Source of the DNA: Shewanella metallivivens
Lineage (GTDB): Bacteria > Pseudomonadota > Gammaproteobacteria > Enterobacterales > Shewanellaceae
Direction: 5' to 3'
DNA length: 64,000 bases
NCBI RefSeq assembly: GCF_028750675.1
Contig: NZ_JAQQPZ010000013.1
Span: forward strand, 1,021,753-1,085,752
How positions within the stretch are numbered: position 1 is the stretch's first letter; each line of letters starts with the position of its first letter. Positions 19,570 to 29,390 of this stretch are shown here, piece after piece. Made by a program: the position numbers and the translations under genes. The notes beneath the pieces are model-generated. The model did not search any database. It worked only from the letters and a program-made list of their open reading frames with translations, and was not told the DNA's origin.

Positions 19570-20049
19570 TTAGTCTTTGGTATAGGTAATTTTATTAATG
19601 TACCAGGTCTTATCGCCTTGAGGTGTGCTGACCACCGCTTCGTCGTCGACTTCTTTTTTGAGTAACGCACGTGCCATGGGCGAGTCGATAGAGATGTAAT
19701 CTTTGCGTTCGTCGTAGATTTCTTCTGGGCCAACAATTTTAAAGGTTTTAATGTCGCCGTTGTCGTTTTCAATTTCAACCGTGGCACCAAAAAACACTTT
19801 GCCTTCTTGCTCTGGTGCGTAGTAAACAATTTTTAAGTCGGGCAGTAACTTGCGTAAATAACGAACACGACGGTCAATTTGCCTTAATAAACGCTTGTTA
19901 AAGGTGTAGTCAGCGTTTTCTGAACGGTCGCCAAGGCTGGCTGCCCAAGCCACAATTTTGGTCACTTCAGGCCGTTTTTCTTTCCAGAGGTAATCATGCT
20001 CAAGTCTGAGCTTGTTGTAGCCTTCTAGGGTAATTAACTTGGTTTTCAC
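19570..20049 (-). CDS. greB: Transcript cleavage factor GreB
   Basis: Binds the RNA polymerase secondary channel and stimulates cleavage of backtracked transcripts. The 159-aa product aligns end to end with E. coli GreB: N-terminal coiled coil with GYNKLRLEHDYLWKEKRPEV, the acidic tip in SLGDRSENADYTFNKRLLRQID, then the FKBP-like C-terminal domain (VFFGATVEIENDNG; YISIDSPMARALLKKEVDDEA). The start is GTG 20047-20049. It is divergent from tex, the arrangement kept in E. coli. Confidence 0.97.
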   Translation of the reverse strand: MKTKLITLEGYNKLRLEHDYLWKEKRPEVTKIVAWAASLGDRSENADYTFNKRLLRQIDRRVRYLRKLLPDLKIVYYAPEQEGKVFFGATVEIENDNGDIKTFKIVGPEEIYDERKDYISIDSPMARALLKKEVDDEAVVSTPQGDKTWYINKITYTKD

Positions 20050-20231
20050 TTTTGCTACTCTTTCGCATTACATTGTTGATTAAAGCTAGGAAGCATATCA
20101 CCAGCGCATAGGCGGTGCATTGCTTGTTTTTGGCCGAGGATCATAAAGCCTGTCGTACTAGCAGCCAATTAATAGTCTTTATGGTATCTTTGGCATAATT
20201 TTATTTAAAACCATGCCGAATTCTACTGATT

Positions 20232-22592
20232 ATGCATAATATTGCCCAGATTATCGCTCAAGAACTTAATGTCCGTGAACAACAGGTCGCTGCGACCATA
20301 GCACTGTTAGATGATGGTGCCACCGTACCGTTTGTGGCCCGCTACCGTAAAGAAGCCACCGGTGGCTTAGATGATACCCAATTGCGTAACTTATTTTCTC
20401 GCCTTGGCTATTTACGAGAATTACATGACCGTCGCCAGGTGGTGTTGTCGAGCATTGAAGCTCAAGGGAAACTCACTCCTGCATTGGCTCAAGCCATTAA
20501 CGACGCTGACAGTAAAACCCGTCTTGAAGATTTATACCTGCCTTATAAACCTAAGCGCCGCACTAAAGGGCAAATAGCTATCGAAGCGGGCATTGAGCCG
20601 TTGGTGGATGCCGTATTAGCTGACCGCCGATTAGACATAGATAGCAAAGCTGAAGCGTTTTTAAATCCTGAAGCCGGTTTTGCCGACACTAAAGCGGTAT
20701 TAGACGGTGCGCGTTACATTTTGATGGAACGCTTTGCTGAAGATGCTGAACTGTTGCGTAAAGTGCGTCAGCATTTAAGCCAACAAGCGGTGCTTGAAAG
20801 CCGAATGGTCAAAGGCAAAGAAAAAGAAGGTGCTAAGTTCCGCGATTATTTTGAATATAATGAATTGATGAGCAAAATCCCATCACACCGCGCCTTAGCG
20901 ATGCTGCGTGGACGTAACGAAGGTGTGCTGAGCTTGTCGATGAATGCCGACCCAGATACCGAGGCCACTCAAGGCAGCTATTGCGAAGTGATCATTAGCG
21001 ATCATTTTAACTTAGTGTTGACTGACTCTAGCGTTGATAACTGGCTAAAAACGGTAGTGACCTCAACTTGGCGCATTAAAGTAGCCTTGCAAATGGAAAC
21101 CGAGTTTATTGCCAAAATGCGTGAAAGTGCCGAAGAAGAAGCCATTAAAGTGTTTGCCCGTAACCTAGGCGACTTATTAATGGCGGCACCAGCGGGCGCG
21201 AAAGCGACCATGGGCCTTGACCCTGGGATCCGTACTGGTGTTAAAGTGGCCATTGTTGATAACACTGGCAAGTTGGTGGCACATACCACTATTTTCCCAC
21301 ATGCACCGCAAAACTTATGGGATAAATCCATCCGTACCTTAAGTAACCTAGTGGCGATGCATAAGGTCGAGATTATCGCCATTGGTAATGGTACTGGGTC
21401 GCGTGAGACCGATAAATTAGCGGGTGAGCTGATTGCGGCAGTAAAAGAGTCACAACCCAACTTAACCAAAGTGATGGTAAGCGAAGCCGGTGCATCGGTG
21501 TATTCAGCATCTGAATTTGCCGCTAATGAGTTTCCAGATTTAGATGTGTCTATTCGCGGTGCCGTATCGATTGCCCGCCGTCTGCAAGACCCATTAGCAG
21601 AGCTAGTGAAAATTGAGCCTAAAGCCATTGGCGTTGGCCAATATCAACATGATGTGAGCCAAAGCATGTTGTCGCAGTCGCTTGAAGCGGTTGTTGAAGA
21701 TTGTGTAAACGGTGTGGGTGTCGATTTAAATATGGCATCTGCACCGTTACTGACTCAGGTGGCTGGGTTAAATAAAACCCTCGCGAAAAACATTGTTGAT
21801 TACCGTGATGCCAATGGCCAGTTTACGAACCGTAAGCAAGTATTGAGCGTACCGCGCCTTGGCCCAAAAGCGTTTGAGCAAGCCGCAGGTTTCTTGCGCA
21901 TTCGCAATGGCGACAATCCGCTTGATGCCTCATCGGTTCACCCTGAAGCCTATAGTCTAGTTGAAACCATTGCCGCAGCTAAGCAGCAGCCAGTTGCGCA
22001 GCTCATTGGTAACACTGATTTACTGCGAGACATTAATGCTGCTGACTTTGTTACTGACACCTTTGGTGTGCCAACCATTAACGACATTTTGGCTGAACTC
22101 GACAAGCCTGGACGCGATCCGCGTGGTGAGTTTAAAACCGCTAACTTTAAAGACGGCGTAGAAGAGTTAAAAGACCTTAAGCTTGAAATGATATTAGAAG
22201 GTGTGGTGACCAACGTGACCAACTTTGGTGCTTTTGTGGATATTGGCGTGCATCAAGACGGTTTAGTGCATATTTCATCATTAACCGACAAGTTTGTGAG
22301 CGACCCACATACTGTGGTGAAAGCCGGTGATGTGGTTAAAGTTAAGGTGATGGAAGTCGACGTAGAACGTCGTCGTATTGCCTTAAGCATGCGCCTAGAT
22401 GAAAAAGCTGCACCGGCTAAATCTGGCCAAGTTAAATCAGGGTCACAAAAAAACTCATTTAGTGGCAAATCGAGTCAGAGTAAATCTAAACAAAACAGCC
22501 AGCAAAAACAGGCTAATAAACCAGTAAAAGCACCGCAAAATGCAGCAATGGGTAATGCCTTTGCTGATGCGTTTGCTAAACTGAAGAAGTAG
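20232..22592 (+). CDS. tex: Tex/YhgF RNA-binding transcription accessory protein
   Basis: Nucleic-acid-binding protein of 786 aa with collinear similarity to E. coli YhgF. Order: helical N-terminus ([20 protein letters not shown]), Tex central region, YqgF-like RNase H fold ([17 protein letters not shown], near residue 330), helix-hairpin-helix motifs ([39 protein letters not shown]) and a C-terminal S1 domain ([26 protein letters not shown]). A Lys/Ser/Gln-rich tail of about 50 residues follows. ATG 20232 has no clear Shine-Dalgarno. Likely roles are in transcription and ribosome quality control. Confidence 0.96.
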   Translation: MHNIAQIIAQELNVREQQVAATIALLDDGATVPFVARYRKEATGGLDDTQLRNLFSRLGYLRELHDRRQVVLSSIEAQGKLTPALAQAINDADSKTRLEDLYLPYKPKRRTKGQIAIEAGIEPLVDAVLADRRLDIDSKAEAFLNPEAGFADTKAVLDGARYILMERFAEDAELLRKVRQHLSQQAVLESRMVKGKEKEGAKFRDYFEYNELMSKIPSHRALAMLRGRNEGVLSLSMNADPDTEATQGSYCEVIISDHFNLVLTDSSVDNWLKTVVTSTWRIKVALQMETEFIAKMRESAEEEAIKVFARNLGDLLMAAPAGAKATMGLDPGIRTGVKVAIVDNTGKLVAHTTIFPHAPQNLWDKSIRTLSNLVAMHKVEIIAIGNGTGSRETDKLAGELIAAVKESQPNLTKVMVSEAGASVYSASEFAANEFPDLDVSIRGAVSIARRLQDPLAELVKIEPKAIGVGQYQHDVSQSMLSQSLEAVVEDCVNGVGVDLNMASAPLLTQVAGLNKTLAKNIVDYRDANGQFTNRKQVLSVPRLGPKAFEQAAGFLRIRNGDNPLDASSVHPEAYSLVETIAAAKQQPVAQLIGNTDLLRDINAADFVTDTFGVPTINDILAELDKPGRDPRGEFKTANFKDGVEELKDLKLEMILEGVVTNVTNFGAFVDIGVHQDGLVHISSLTDKFVSDPHTVVKAGDVVKVKVMEVDVERRRIALSMRLDEKAAPAKSGQVKSGSQKNSFSGKSSQSKSKQNSQQKQANKPVKAPQNAAMGNAFADAFAKLKK

Positions 22593-22622
22593 ATGTAACT
22601 CAGTTAATACCAACGCAATAAT

Positions 22623-22654
22623 AAGCCCTTGCATTGTCATGCCGGGGCTTTTTT
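22623..22654 (+). terminator. Rho-independent terminator after tex
   Basis: Stem aagccc..gcat / atgc..gggctt with a 2-nt internal mismatch and TTTT tail, about 30 bp after the stop. Confidence 0.75.
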
Positions 22655-22702
22655 ACGGCCACAGAAAATTGAATCAAAACTGAATTAACACCGTCAGTCA
22701 TA

Positions 22703-22730
22703 ATTCAGTTTTTATTCAGTGGATCTTAAG
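22703..22730 (+). promoter_or_regulatory. Three direct half-sites upstream of the eptA-like gene (PmrA-box-like)
   Basis: ATTCAG (22703-22708), ATTCAG (22714-22719) and CTTAAG (22725-22730) recur with an exact 11-bp period. The PmrA box is known as HTTAAK-N5-HTTAAK; CTTAAG fits perfectly and ATTCAG differs at one position. The 11-bp spacing is that of an OmpR-family dimer binding one face of DNA. The last half-site is 50 bp upstream of the proposed start. Confidence 0.55.
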
Positions 22731-22779
22731 TTTTTTAGGTGAATATCAACGCCAGTCGAGTTTAACGCGAGTGGTTATT

Positions 22780-24447
22780 GTGAAATTATTAACCGAAACA
22801 TGGTCACGCATTACCCCACAAAACATCAGCTATGAAACGATGACGGCCATTATTGCTGTGTATTTTGGCCTAGTATTAAACTTTCCCGTTATTCGAAAAA
22901 TTTACCAACTGTCGACTGAAGGTCATGTGTTGTTTTCGCTCACGCCAGCGATTTTGCTGAGTGGTTGCTTTATGGTGATTTTCAGTATATTTGCCTTTCG
23001 CTTTGTTTATAAGCCAGCAATGATAGTGTTTATACTGTCTTCGTCTGCGGCGATGTATGCCATGCTTCAGTACAATGTCATGTTTGATTACAGCATGATC
23101 GAAAATATCTTCGAGACCAACTCCGGCGAAGCGATTTCATATTTAAGCTTCAACTCAGTGGGCTATGTGTTGGTATTTGGGATCTTGCCGTCTATTTGGG
23201 TATACCGCACGAATATTGTTCAGCAGGCATCATTAACCAAAGCTGTATTTCGCCGGTTGGGGTTTGTTGTCCTTGGATTAGCTGTTATTGGGGTGATGGT
23301 GTTGTTTTTTTACAAAGATTACGCCTCTGTAGGACGCAATAATCAATACCTGAATAAGATGATTATTCCTGCGCACATTTACAACACAGCTAAGTATATT
23401 AATCAGCGTTTTTTTAGTGAGAAGTTGACGTTTAACCCTATAGGCCAAGATGCGCAGTTAGTGCCAGTTGCCAATGGCAAGCCTACCTTAATGGTATTGG
23501 TGGTTGGCGAAACGGCGCGAGCGCAAAACATGGCTTATAACGGTTATCAGCGTAATACCAACCCATACACCCAAGACTTAAGCATTATTGCATTGCAAAA
23601 TGTGTCGTCGTGCGGCACGGCAACGGCGCACTCTCTGCCGTGTATGTTTTCTAACTTGACTCACAATAGCTACAACCGCGAAGCCGCAGAGGCGCAAAAT
23701 AATGTGCTTGATGTCATTAAAGCGGCAGGCGTTGAAGTGACCTGGTTTGACAATGACGGTGGCGATAAAGCGGTGGGTGCACGGATTAACACCATTGACA
23801 TATCACCTAATGAAAACAACCCATTGTGTGATGGTTTAAGTTGTTATGACGAAATTTTAGTTGAAAAGCTCACGCAAAAATTACAACAAGATGCTCAGAC
23901 AAGTGCTGCGTCGGGTAAAGGGTTAACTAACCAATTTATTGCGTTACATACCATTGGCAGCCATGGGCCAACTTACTGGCAACGATACCCCGCAGACAAA
24001 GCTTCATTTACCCCTGAGTGTAGCCGCAGTGATATTGAAAATTGCAGTGACCAAGAAATCATCAACGTATACGACAATACCATTGCCTATACCGACTTTG
24101 TGTTAGCTAAAACCATTAAGGTGCTTGAGCAATACCAAGACAACTATAATGTGGCATTGGTTTACCTGTCTGATCATGGTGAATCGTTAGGTGAAAGTGG
24201 CATGTACTTACACGGCACGCCTTACAGTATTGCGCCTAGCCAGCAAACACATGTGCCTTGGTTTATGTGGTTGCCGCAAGAATACACCCAAGCCAAAGGT
24301 GTCGACCGTGAATGTATTGCTGATCATGCCCAAACAGCAAGCTACTCACATGACAATTTGTTTCACAGCTTGTTAGGCCTTTATGGCGTTAATACCTCGG
24401 TGCGTGATGCTGCATTAGACATCACCAGCAACTGTAAATTAACCTAG
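22780..24447 (+). CDS. eptA: Lipid A phosphoethanolamine transferase, EptA-like
   Basis: Inner-membrane enzyme with a periplasmic domain that moves phosphoethanolamine from phosphatidylethanolamine to lipid A, giving polymyxin resistance and releasing diacylglycerol. The 555-aa product has five N-terminal TMs, then a sulfatase-fold domain: VVGETARAQNMAYNGYQRNT with the metal-binding Glu, SCGTATAHSLPCMFS with the catalytic Thr near residue 280, and SDHGESLGESGMYLHGTPY with metal ligands. Several Cys pairs match the family's disulfides. GTG 22780 is proposed; GTG 22771 is possible. It is followed 9 bp later by dgkA. Confidence 0.92.
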   Translation: MKLLTETWSRITPQNISYETMTAIIAVYFGLVLNFPVIRKIYQLSTEGHVLFSLTPAILLSGCFMVIFSIFAFRFVYKPAMIVFILSSSAAMYAMLQYNVMFDYSMIENIFETNSGEAISYLSFNSVGYVLVFGILPSIWVYRTNIVQQASLTKAVFRRLGFVVLGLAVIGVMVLFFYKDYASVGRNNQYLNKMIIPAHIYNTAKYINQRFFSEKLTFNPIGQDAQLVPVANGKPTLMVLVVGETARAQNMAYNGYQRNTNPYTQDLSIIALQNVSSCGTATAHSLPCMFSNLTHNSYNREAAEAQNNVLDVIKAAGVEVTWFDNDGGDKAVGARINTIDISPNENNPLCDGLSCYDEILVEKLTQKLQQDAQTSAASGKGLTNQFIALHTIGSHGPTYWQRYPADKASFTPECSRSDIENCSDQEIINVYDNTIAYTDFVLAKTIKVLEQYQDNYNVALVYLSDHGESLGESGMYLHGTPYSIAPSQQTHVPWFMWLPQEYTQAKGVDRECIADHAQTASYSHDNLFHSLLGLYGVNTSVRDAALDITSNCKLT

Positions 24448-24456
24448 GACATCACC

Positions 24457-24864
24457 ATGACATTATCAACCACAGTGAAAAACGTTAACACTAAACCGCC
24501 TAAAATAGTGGTTAAACGTCAAGGGCTTATGCGCTTATTGTTTACCTGTAAACATACCTTTAACGGCTTAAAATGGATGTGTCGTAACGAGGCGGCTTTT
24601 CAGCAAGAGTTGATGTTATTTGTACCATTGACCCTGTTTGCATGTGTGGCCAATATCACCGCGGTACAATCAGCCATATTGGTGATCGCGTTACTGTTTG
24701 TATTGTTTGCCGAACTGGTTAACACTGCTATAGAGGTTGTTGTTGACCGTATTGGCCTAGAGTTTAATACGTTATCAGGCTTGGCTAAGGATATATCATC
24801 AGCATTTGTGTTCGTGAGTATGTTGATGGCAGCGATTGTCTGGTGGGCTGTGTTATGGCCGTAA
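24457..24864 (+). CDS. dgkA: Diacylglycerol kinase DgkA
   Basis: Small trimeric membrane kinase, 135 aa, that phosphorylates diacylglycerol to phosphatidic acid. Family motifs seen: NEAAFQQE (Glu), FAELVNTAIEVVVDRIG and LSGLAKDISSAFVF; three TMs. There is an N-terminal extension of about 20 residues relative to E. coli DgkA. AGGA overlaps the end of the eptA gene, so the two are one operon. The pairing makes sense: EptA generates diacylglycerol, and DgkA returns it to phospholipid synthesis. Confidence 0.95.
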   Translation: MTLSTTVKNVNTKPPKIVVKRQGLMRLLFTCKHTFNGLKWMCRNEAAFQQELMLFVPLTLFACVANITAVQSAILVIALLFVLFAELVNTAIEVVVDRIGLEFNTLSGLAKDISSAFVFVSMLMAAIVWWAVLWP

Positions 24865-24940
24865 GCACTTGAGCAACAAATGAATACAGAGAAGCATCTG
24901 TCGGTTCATCGATAAAGCATTAATAAGATAAGGGCACTCA

Positions 24941-25618
24941 ATGAAAGTGTTGTTGATTGAAGACTCTGAAGCACTGCGACGCGGAATAAGAGTTGGGTTA
25001 GATCATTTAGGTTATACCGTAGATGAAACCGGAGATGGTTCAGAGGGGTTGAGCATGGCGCTCACCAATCAATATGACTTTATTATTTTGGATTTAATGC
25101 TGCCTAATGTTGATGGCATTAGCTTACTTAAAAGTATTCGTAAGCTAGGCAATCAAGCTAAGGTGATTATTTTATCGGCCAAGTCCCAGGCAGAAGATCG
25201 CGTTAACGGATTATTGTCTGGCGCAGATGACTATTTAACCAAGCCTTTTTCATTTGATGAACTGCAAGCGCGATTGATTACCATGGGGCGCCGCGGCGAG
25301 TTAAACCAACAAGCCAATACGATTACGATTGGCAATTTTGTGCTCGACACAAGCAATAAATCTTTGCGGGCCAATGGCCAATATATCGACTTGACTAAAA
25401 ACGAATTTAAAATCGTCGAATATTTATTTTCTAATCCCAAACAGGTATTAAACCCTGAGCAAATCAGCGAGGCTGTGGTGGGGTCGTTTAATCATATTTC
25501 TAAGAATACCATCGAAGCGCATTTATCGTCGGTGCGCAAAAAAGCCAAGGCTGTAGGGGCGATGTTACCGATTAAGAATAAACGTGGTTTTGGCTATTTT
25601 GTGGATACGCAAGCATGA
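24941..25618 (+). CDS. OmpR-family response regulator (PmrA/CarR-like)
   Basis: DNA-binding response regulator, 225 aa. The receiver domain has IEDSEALRRG, phosphoacceptor Asp in IILDLMLPNVDG near residue 52 and Lys in GADDYLTKPF; a winged-helix domain follows (LTKNEFKIVEYLFSNPKQVL; THIEAHLSSVRKK-like recognition helix region; NKRGFGYFVD). It overlaps the kinase gene by ATGA. Position behind eptA-dgkA suggests it controls lipid A modification, like PmrA in enterics or CarR/VprA in Vibrio. The PmrA-like half-sites nearby support this, but the orthology is inferred. Confidence 0.9.
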   Translation: MKVLLIEDSEALRRGIRVGLDHLGYTVDETGDGSEGLSMALTNQYDFIILDLMLPNVDGISLLKSIRKLGNQAKVIILSAKSQAEDRVNGLLSGADDYLTKPFSFDELQARLITMGRRGELNQQANTITIGNFVLDTSNKSLRANGQYIDLTKNEFKIVEYLFSNPKQVLNPEQISEAVVGSFNHISKNTIEAHLSSVRKKAKAVGAMLPIKNKRGFGYFVDTQA

Positions 25619-27078
25619 AGTCTTTAACCACTAAACTAATGAACACCATGACCTATGTGGTGACAGCCATTTTAATTATCGTGTTTTTGGCAATTGATAT
25701 TAGCATTGATAATTGGGTTGATGTTGAGTTTGATAATGCGCTTACGGATAAGTCTAACTATCTAAAAACCTTAGTTAAAGTTACGCCGCAAGGGACCGAG
25801 TTTGATTTTGCTGGCGAATTTATGCCTGAGTTTGGAACCTCAACTAAAGCCAGCTTTTTCCAGCTATGGCAAGGCGATGCGGTATTTGAACGCTCGGAGT
25901 CGTTAAGTCATTTCCCGGGCACCGATTTACTCAAAAAAGACATACCACTTAATAGTGCGGTGTTTGCTGACGTTACCTTACCTGATGGCCGATCAGGCCG
26001 TGCTATGGTGGCCCATTTTGAACCCCAGGTACCTAGTTCGATGCGTGAGTTAGTGCCACATTCTGTGGAACCCATGTGGTTAACGGTGGCAATTAGTTCT
26101 GAAGACTTAACCCAAATTTTGGTGATTATTGATTCCAGTTTAGCCATTGGTTTGTTGCTGGTGATTGTGTTGATGCGCTGGGCCGTAGTGAAGGTGATAT
26201 CTCGAGGGTTAGTGCCGTTAAATGAGCTCAATAATGCGTTAAAACATGCCGATGTGACTCAAAAATACATTCCTTTGTCGGCTGGCGCGGAGCGCTATTT
26301 GGAAATAGAACCGATTCGGGATGAACTGAATAAATTTGTCAAAATTAGCCAGCAATATTTGCAGACAGAAAAGCGAATTACTGCCGACATTGCCCATGAA
26401 CTGAAAACGCCAATTAGTGAGCTGATTAATTTAAGTGAGATTTATATTCGTTATCCCAATGATCAGCGTATTGCTGCGAGTTATAAACAAGATGTGCTCA
26501 ATATTAGTCTGCGGATGAAAACGATAGTGAGTAATTTATTACTGCTGCAGCAGGCATCGTCTGACAACATTCATTTAAATCGACAACCGCTAGACATCAC
26601 TGAGCAAGTTAATGGCGTCATTGAGGCGTTAACATTTAAATATTCCACCATTGGACAACGCCTCAAGATGGAAAATCAGTTAAGAGGTTGCCATACCTTA
26701 GCAGATGAATTTTCGCTAAATCTTATTTTAACCAACTTACTCGATAATGCGCTTTATTACAGCCCGGTGCAGTCTGACATTGTTTTGCGTTTACATCATG
26801 ACGACAACGGTATCGCCTTGAGTGTAGAAAATCAGTTACTCACAAGCTTAAAAGCTGATGATTTAGAGCGTCTGACTCAGCCTTTGTACCAAGCTGAGCA
26901 GTCGCGTACTAACACCGAACGCCATGGTTTAGGGTTAGCCATTGTGGAAAACATCGCCAAGGTTAACGGCTTTATATTTAGTTTTGGGCTGATAGCAGAA
27001 GACAGGATCCAATTTAGTTTACATATTCCCCATGCTGAGCCAGAAAACAATATGCCTAAAACGCATGTTAGCGATTAA
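25615..27078 (+). CDS. Sensor histidine kinase partner of the regulator at 24941-25618
   Basis: Membrane kinase, 487 aa. TM1 about residues 13-30 (TYVVTAILIIVFLAIDISI), a periplasmic sensor region of about 135 residues, TM2 about 170-190 (IIDSSLAIGLLLVIVLMRWA), a linker, the phosphoacceptor motif DIAHELKTPISEL near residue 260, N box NLLDNALYYS and G box GLGLAIVENI. The expected D box (DNGxG) is degenerate: the sequence at that place reads VENQLLTSLKADDLERL, so the ATP lid is atypical. It starts with ATGA overlap on the regulator. A cationic peptide or metal signal is a plausible guess. Confidence 0.9.
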   Translation: MKSLTTKLMNTMTYVVTAILIIVFLAIDISIDNWVDVEFDNALTDKSNYLKTLVKVTPQGTEFDFAGEFMPEFGTSTKASFFQLWQGDAVFERSESLSHFPGTDLLKKDIPLNSAVFADVTLPDGRSGRAMVAHFEPQVPSSMRELVPHSVEPMWLTVAISSEDLTQILVIIDSSLAIGLLLVIVLMRWAVVKVISRGLVPLNELNNALKHADVTQKYIPLSAGAERYLEIEPIRDELNKFVKISQQYLQTEKRITADIAHELKTPISELINLSEIYIRYPNDQRIAASYKQDVLNISLRMKTIVSNLLLLQQASSDNIHLNRQPLDITEQVNGVIEALTFKYSTIGQRLKMENQLRGCHTLADEFSLNLILTNLLDNALYYSPVQSDIVLRLHHDDNGIALSVENQLLTSLKADDLERLTQPLYQAEQSRTNTERHGLGLAIVENIAKVNGFIFSFGLIAEDRIQFSLHIPHAEPENNMPKTHVSD

Positions 27079-27241
27079 ATCGACAGGAACATAGGTGTAG
27101 CGATCAATGTACTGCCTGAGCGTAAGTTGGATTTAAAGAGGTTGACGCATTATTTGAGATGAAAAACACATAATAAGATTGAAATTAACCCAATAAGTTT
27201 TGTGTTAACGAACGAAATAAAACTTGTTGGTACTGTTAACG

Positions 27242-27258
27242 TTTAAGCCCACCTTAAG
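27242..27258 (+). promoter_or_regulatory. PmrA-box-like direct repeat upstream of the LtaS-like gene
   Basis: TTTAAG-CCCAC-CTTAAG fits the published PmrA consensus HTTAAK-N5-HTTAAK at every defined position. It lies 105 bp before the start of the LtaS-like gene and is the same type of element as upstream of eptA. Confidence 0.6.
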
Positions 27259-27362
27259 AATCGCTTGTGAGTCTATCCCAATAATTTTGTTGTTATTTGG
27301 GCTGACTTTTTGCGCGAAAAATTTGGCTTAGCACATAAAAGAATAATAAAAATGGAGTGTCA

Positions 27363-29390
27363 ATGATAGCAAGTTTATGTGGTTTTTTTAATAAAAATCA
27401 ATTACTAAAAAAACAAGCTAGTTCAGCTAATATCGTTAAAGCCCTTTTTGTATTTAGCCTTGTATCACTTATTGTGATGAGCTTAAGCCGAATTGGATTG
27501 TCTATCTGGCAAGCCGACCGTGTTAATGATGCTCAAGGGTGGGGTTACATTTTAGGCCAAGGCCTACGCGTAGATATTGCGTCCATTTGCTGGATTTATG
27601 GCATTGCAGCATTGGGTACAGTGGTGTTTGCCGGTGAGCATATTGTTGGCCGCGTCTGGTTAGTCATTTTACGTGTGTGGCTCACATTAGGGTTATGGAT
27701 CCTGGTGTTTTTAGAAGCGTCGACGCCGTCATTTATTGCCGAGTATGGCTTTAGGCCAAACCGTTTATATGTTGAATACCTGATTTACCCCAAAGAAGTC
27801 TTGTCGATGTTGTGGGCAGGGCGTAAAGCCGAGCTTATTTTGTCTTCACTTATCACAATCGGTACGTTATCAGGTGGTTGGTGGTTAAGTGGTCGTTTAA
27901 CGCAAAAGATGACATACCCAACATGGCATTGGCGCCCAGTGTTAGCCATTTTAGTCATCGTTGTGACGTTATTAGGCGCGCGTTCATCTTTAGGGCACCG
28001 CCCATTAAACCCATCTTTAGTGGCGTTTTCTAATGACCCACTTGTTAATTCATTGGTGCTTAACTCATCTTTTTCATTAATGTTTGCCATTTCACAAATG
28101 AATAACGAAGAAGATGCTTCAAAAGCCTATGGCAAGCTATCTGCCGATAAGATTATTGATATTGTGCGCCGGGAAAGCGGCCGCCCCATGGAGGTGTTTA
28201 CCTCAACCGAAATACCGACGTTGTCTTTCAATCAAGCCAGCTATAGCGGTAAACCTAAAAATTTAGTGATTATTTTACAAGAGAGTTTAGGGGCGCGTTT
28301 TGTCGGCAGCTTAGGCGGGTTACCGCTAACGCCCAATATTGATGAGTTGGCGCAGCAAGGCTGGTTTTTTGAAAACCTCTACGCTACAGGCACGCGCTCT
28401 GTGCGGGGTATTGAAGCCATCACCACAGGCTTTACGCCAACGCCTGCACGTGCTGTTGTGAAATTAGGTAAGAGTCAAACAGGCTTTTTTACCATTGCTG
28501 ATTTGCTCAAGCAGCATGGTTATGAAACTCAATTTATTTATGGTGGCGAAAGTCATTTCGATAATATGCGCAGTTTCTTTTTAGGTAACGGCTTTACCAA
28601 TATTGTTGACCAAGGAGACTATAAAAACCCTGCATTTATTGCGTCCTGGGGCGTGTCAGATGAAGACTTGCTGTTGAGAGCGGATGAAGAGTTTTCGCGG
28701 ATGCATAAACAAGGTCAGCCTTTCTTTAGCTTGGTGTTTAGCTCAAGCAATCATGATCCATTTGAGTTTCCTGATAATCGAATCGAGCTGTATGAACAAC
28801 CGCAATACACCATGCATAACGCAGTAAAATATGCCGATTATGCGGTGGGAGAGTTTTTTAAAAAGGCAAAACAGTCTCAATACTGGCAAGATACTATTTT
28901 TTTGCTGGTGGCCGATCACGACAGTCGTGTGAGTGGCTCAGATTTAGTGCCAGTGTCTCGCTTTAGGATCCCTGGGCTTATTTTAGGTGAAGGCATTGAC
29001 GCTAAACGTGATTCACGGGTGACGAGCCAAATCGATATGGCACCAACCTTGTTGTCGCTTATGGGCATATCTGACCGCTACCCAATGCTAGGTCGCGACT
29101 TAACCCAGGTTCCAAGCGATTGGAAGGGGCGGGCGATGATGCAATATGACAAAAACTTTGGTTTGCTAGAGGGTAACCAGGTCACCATTTTACAACCGGA
29201 ATTACCCGCAGAAAGCTTTACGTATGATTTTGCCAGTGAGCATCTAATCCCAAAAACACTGGATGAAAAGCAAGCTGAAACTGCCCTAGGTTGGGCGTTG
29301 TGGGGAAGTTTAGCATATAACAAAATGCTGTTTAAGGGCGGTGAGGGCTCCCCTGTAACAGGCAAAGATGTAAAGAAAGTGTCACGCTAG
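27363..29390 (+). CDS. LtaS-family phosphoglycerol/phosphoethanolamine transferase-like protein
   Basis: Inner-membrane protein with a periplasmic alkaline-phosphatase-fold domain, 675 aa. Five N-terminal TMs (to about residue 215), then ILQESLGARFVGSLGG with the metal-binding Glu, ATGTRSVRGIEAITTG with the likely nucleophile Thr, GGESHFDNMRSFFLGNG, and VADHDSRV with Asp/His ligands. This is the lipoteichoic acid synthase/OpgB-like family, which moves a phospholipid headgroup to an acceptor and leaves diacylglycerol. The Gram-negative acceptor is unknown. Start ATG 27363 has GGAG at 27354-27357. The context with eptA, dgkA and a two-component system suggests envelope charge or glycan modification. 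Confidence 0.85.
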   Translation: MIASLCGFFNKNQLLKKQASSANIVKALFVFSLVSLIVMSLSRIGLSIWQADRVNDAQGWGYILGQGLRVDIASICWIYGIAALGTVVFAGEHIVGRVWLVILRVWLTLGLWILVFLEASTPSFIAEYGFRPNRLYVEYLIYPKEVLSMLWAGRKAELILSSLITIGTLSGGWWLSGRLTQKMTYPTWHWRPVLAILVIVVTLLGARSSLGHRPLNPSLVAFSNDPLVNSLVLNSSFSLMFAISQMNNEEDASKAYGKLSADKIIDIVRRESGRPMEVFTSTEIPTLSFNQASYSGKPKNLVIILQESLGARFVGSLGGLPLTPNIDELAQQGWFFENLYATGTRSVRGIEAITTGFTPTPARAVVKLGKSQTGFFTIADLLKQHGYETQFIYGGESHFDNMRSFFLGNGFTNIVDQGDYKNPAFIASWGVSDEDLLLRADEEFSRMHKQGQPFFSLVFSSSNHDPFEFPDNRIELYEQPQYTMHNAVKYADYAVGEFFKKAKQSQYWQDTIFLLVADHDSRVSGSDLVPVSRFRIPGLILGEGIDAKRDSRVTSQIDMAPTLLSLMGISDRYPMLGRDLTQVPSDWKGRAMMQYDKNFGLLEGNQVTILQPELPAESFTYDFASEHLIPKTLDEKQAETALGWALWGSLAYNKMLFKGGEGSPVTGKDVKKVSR

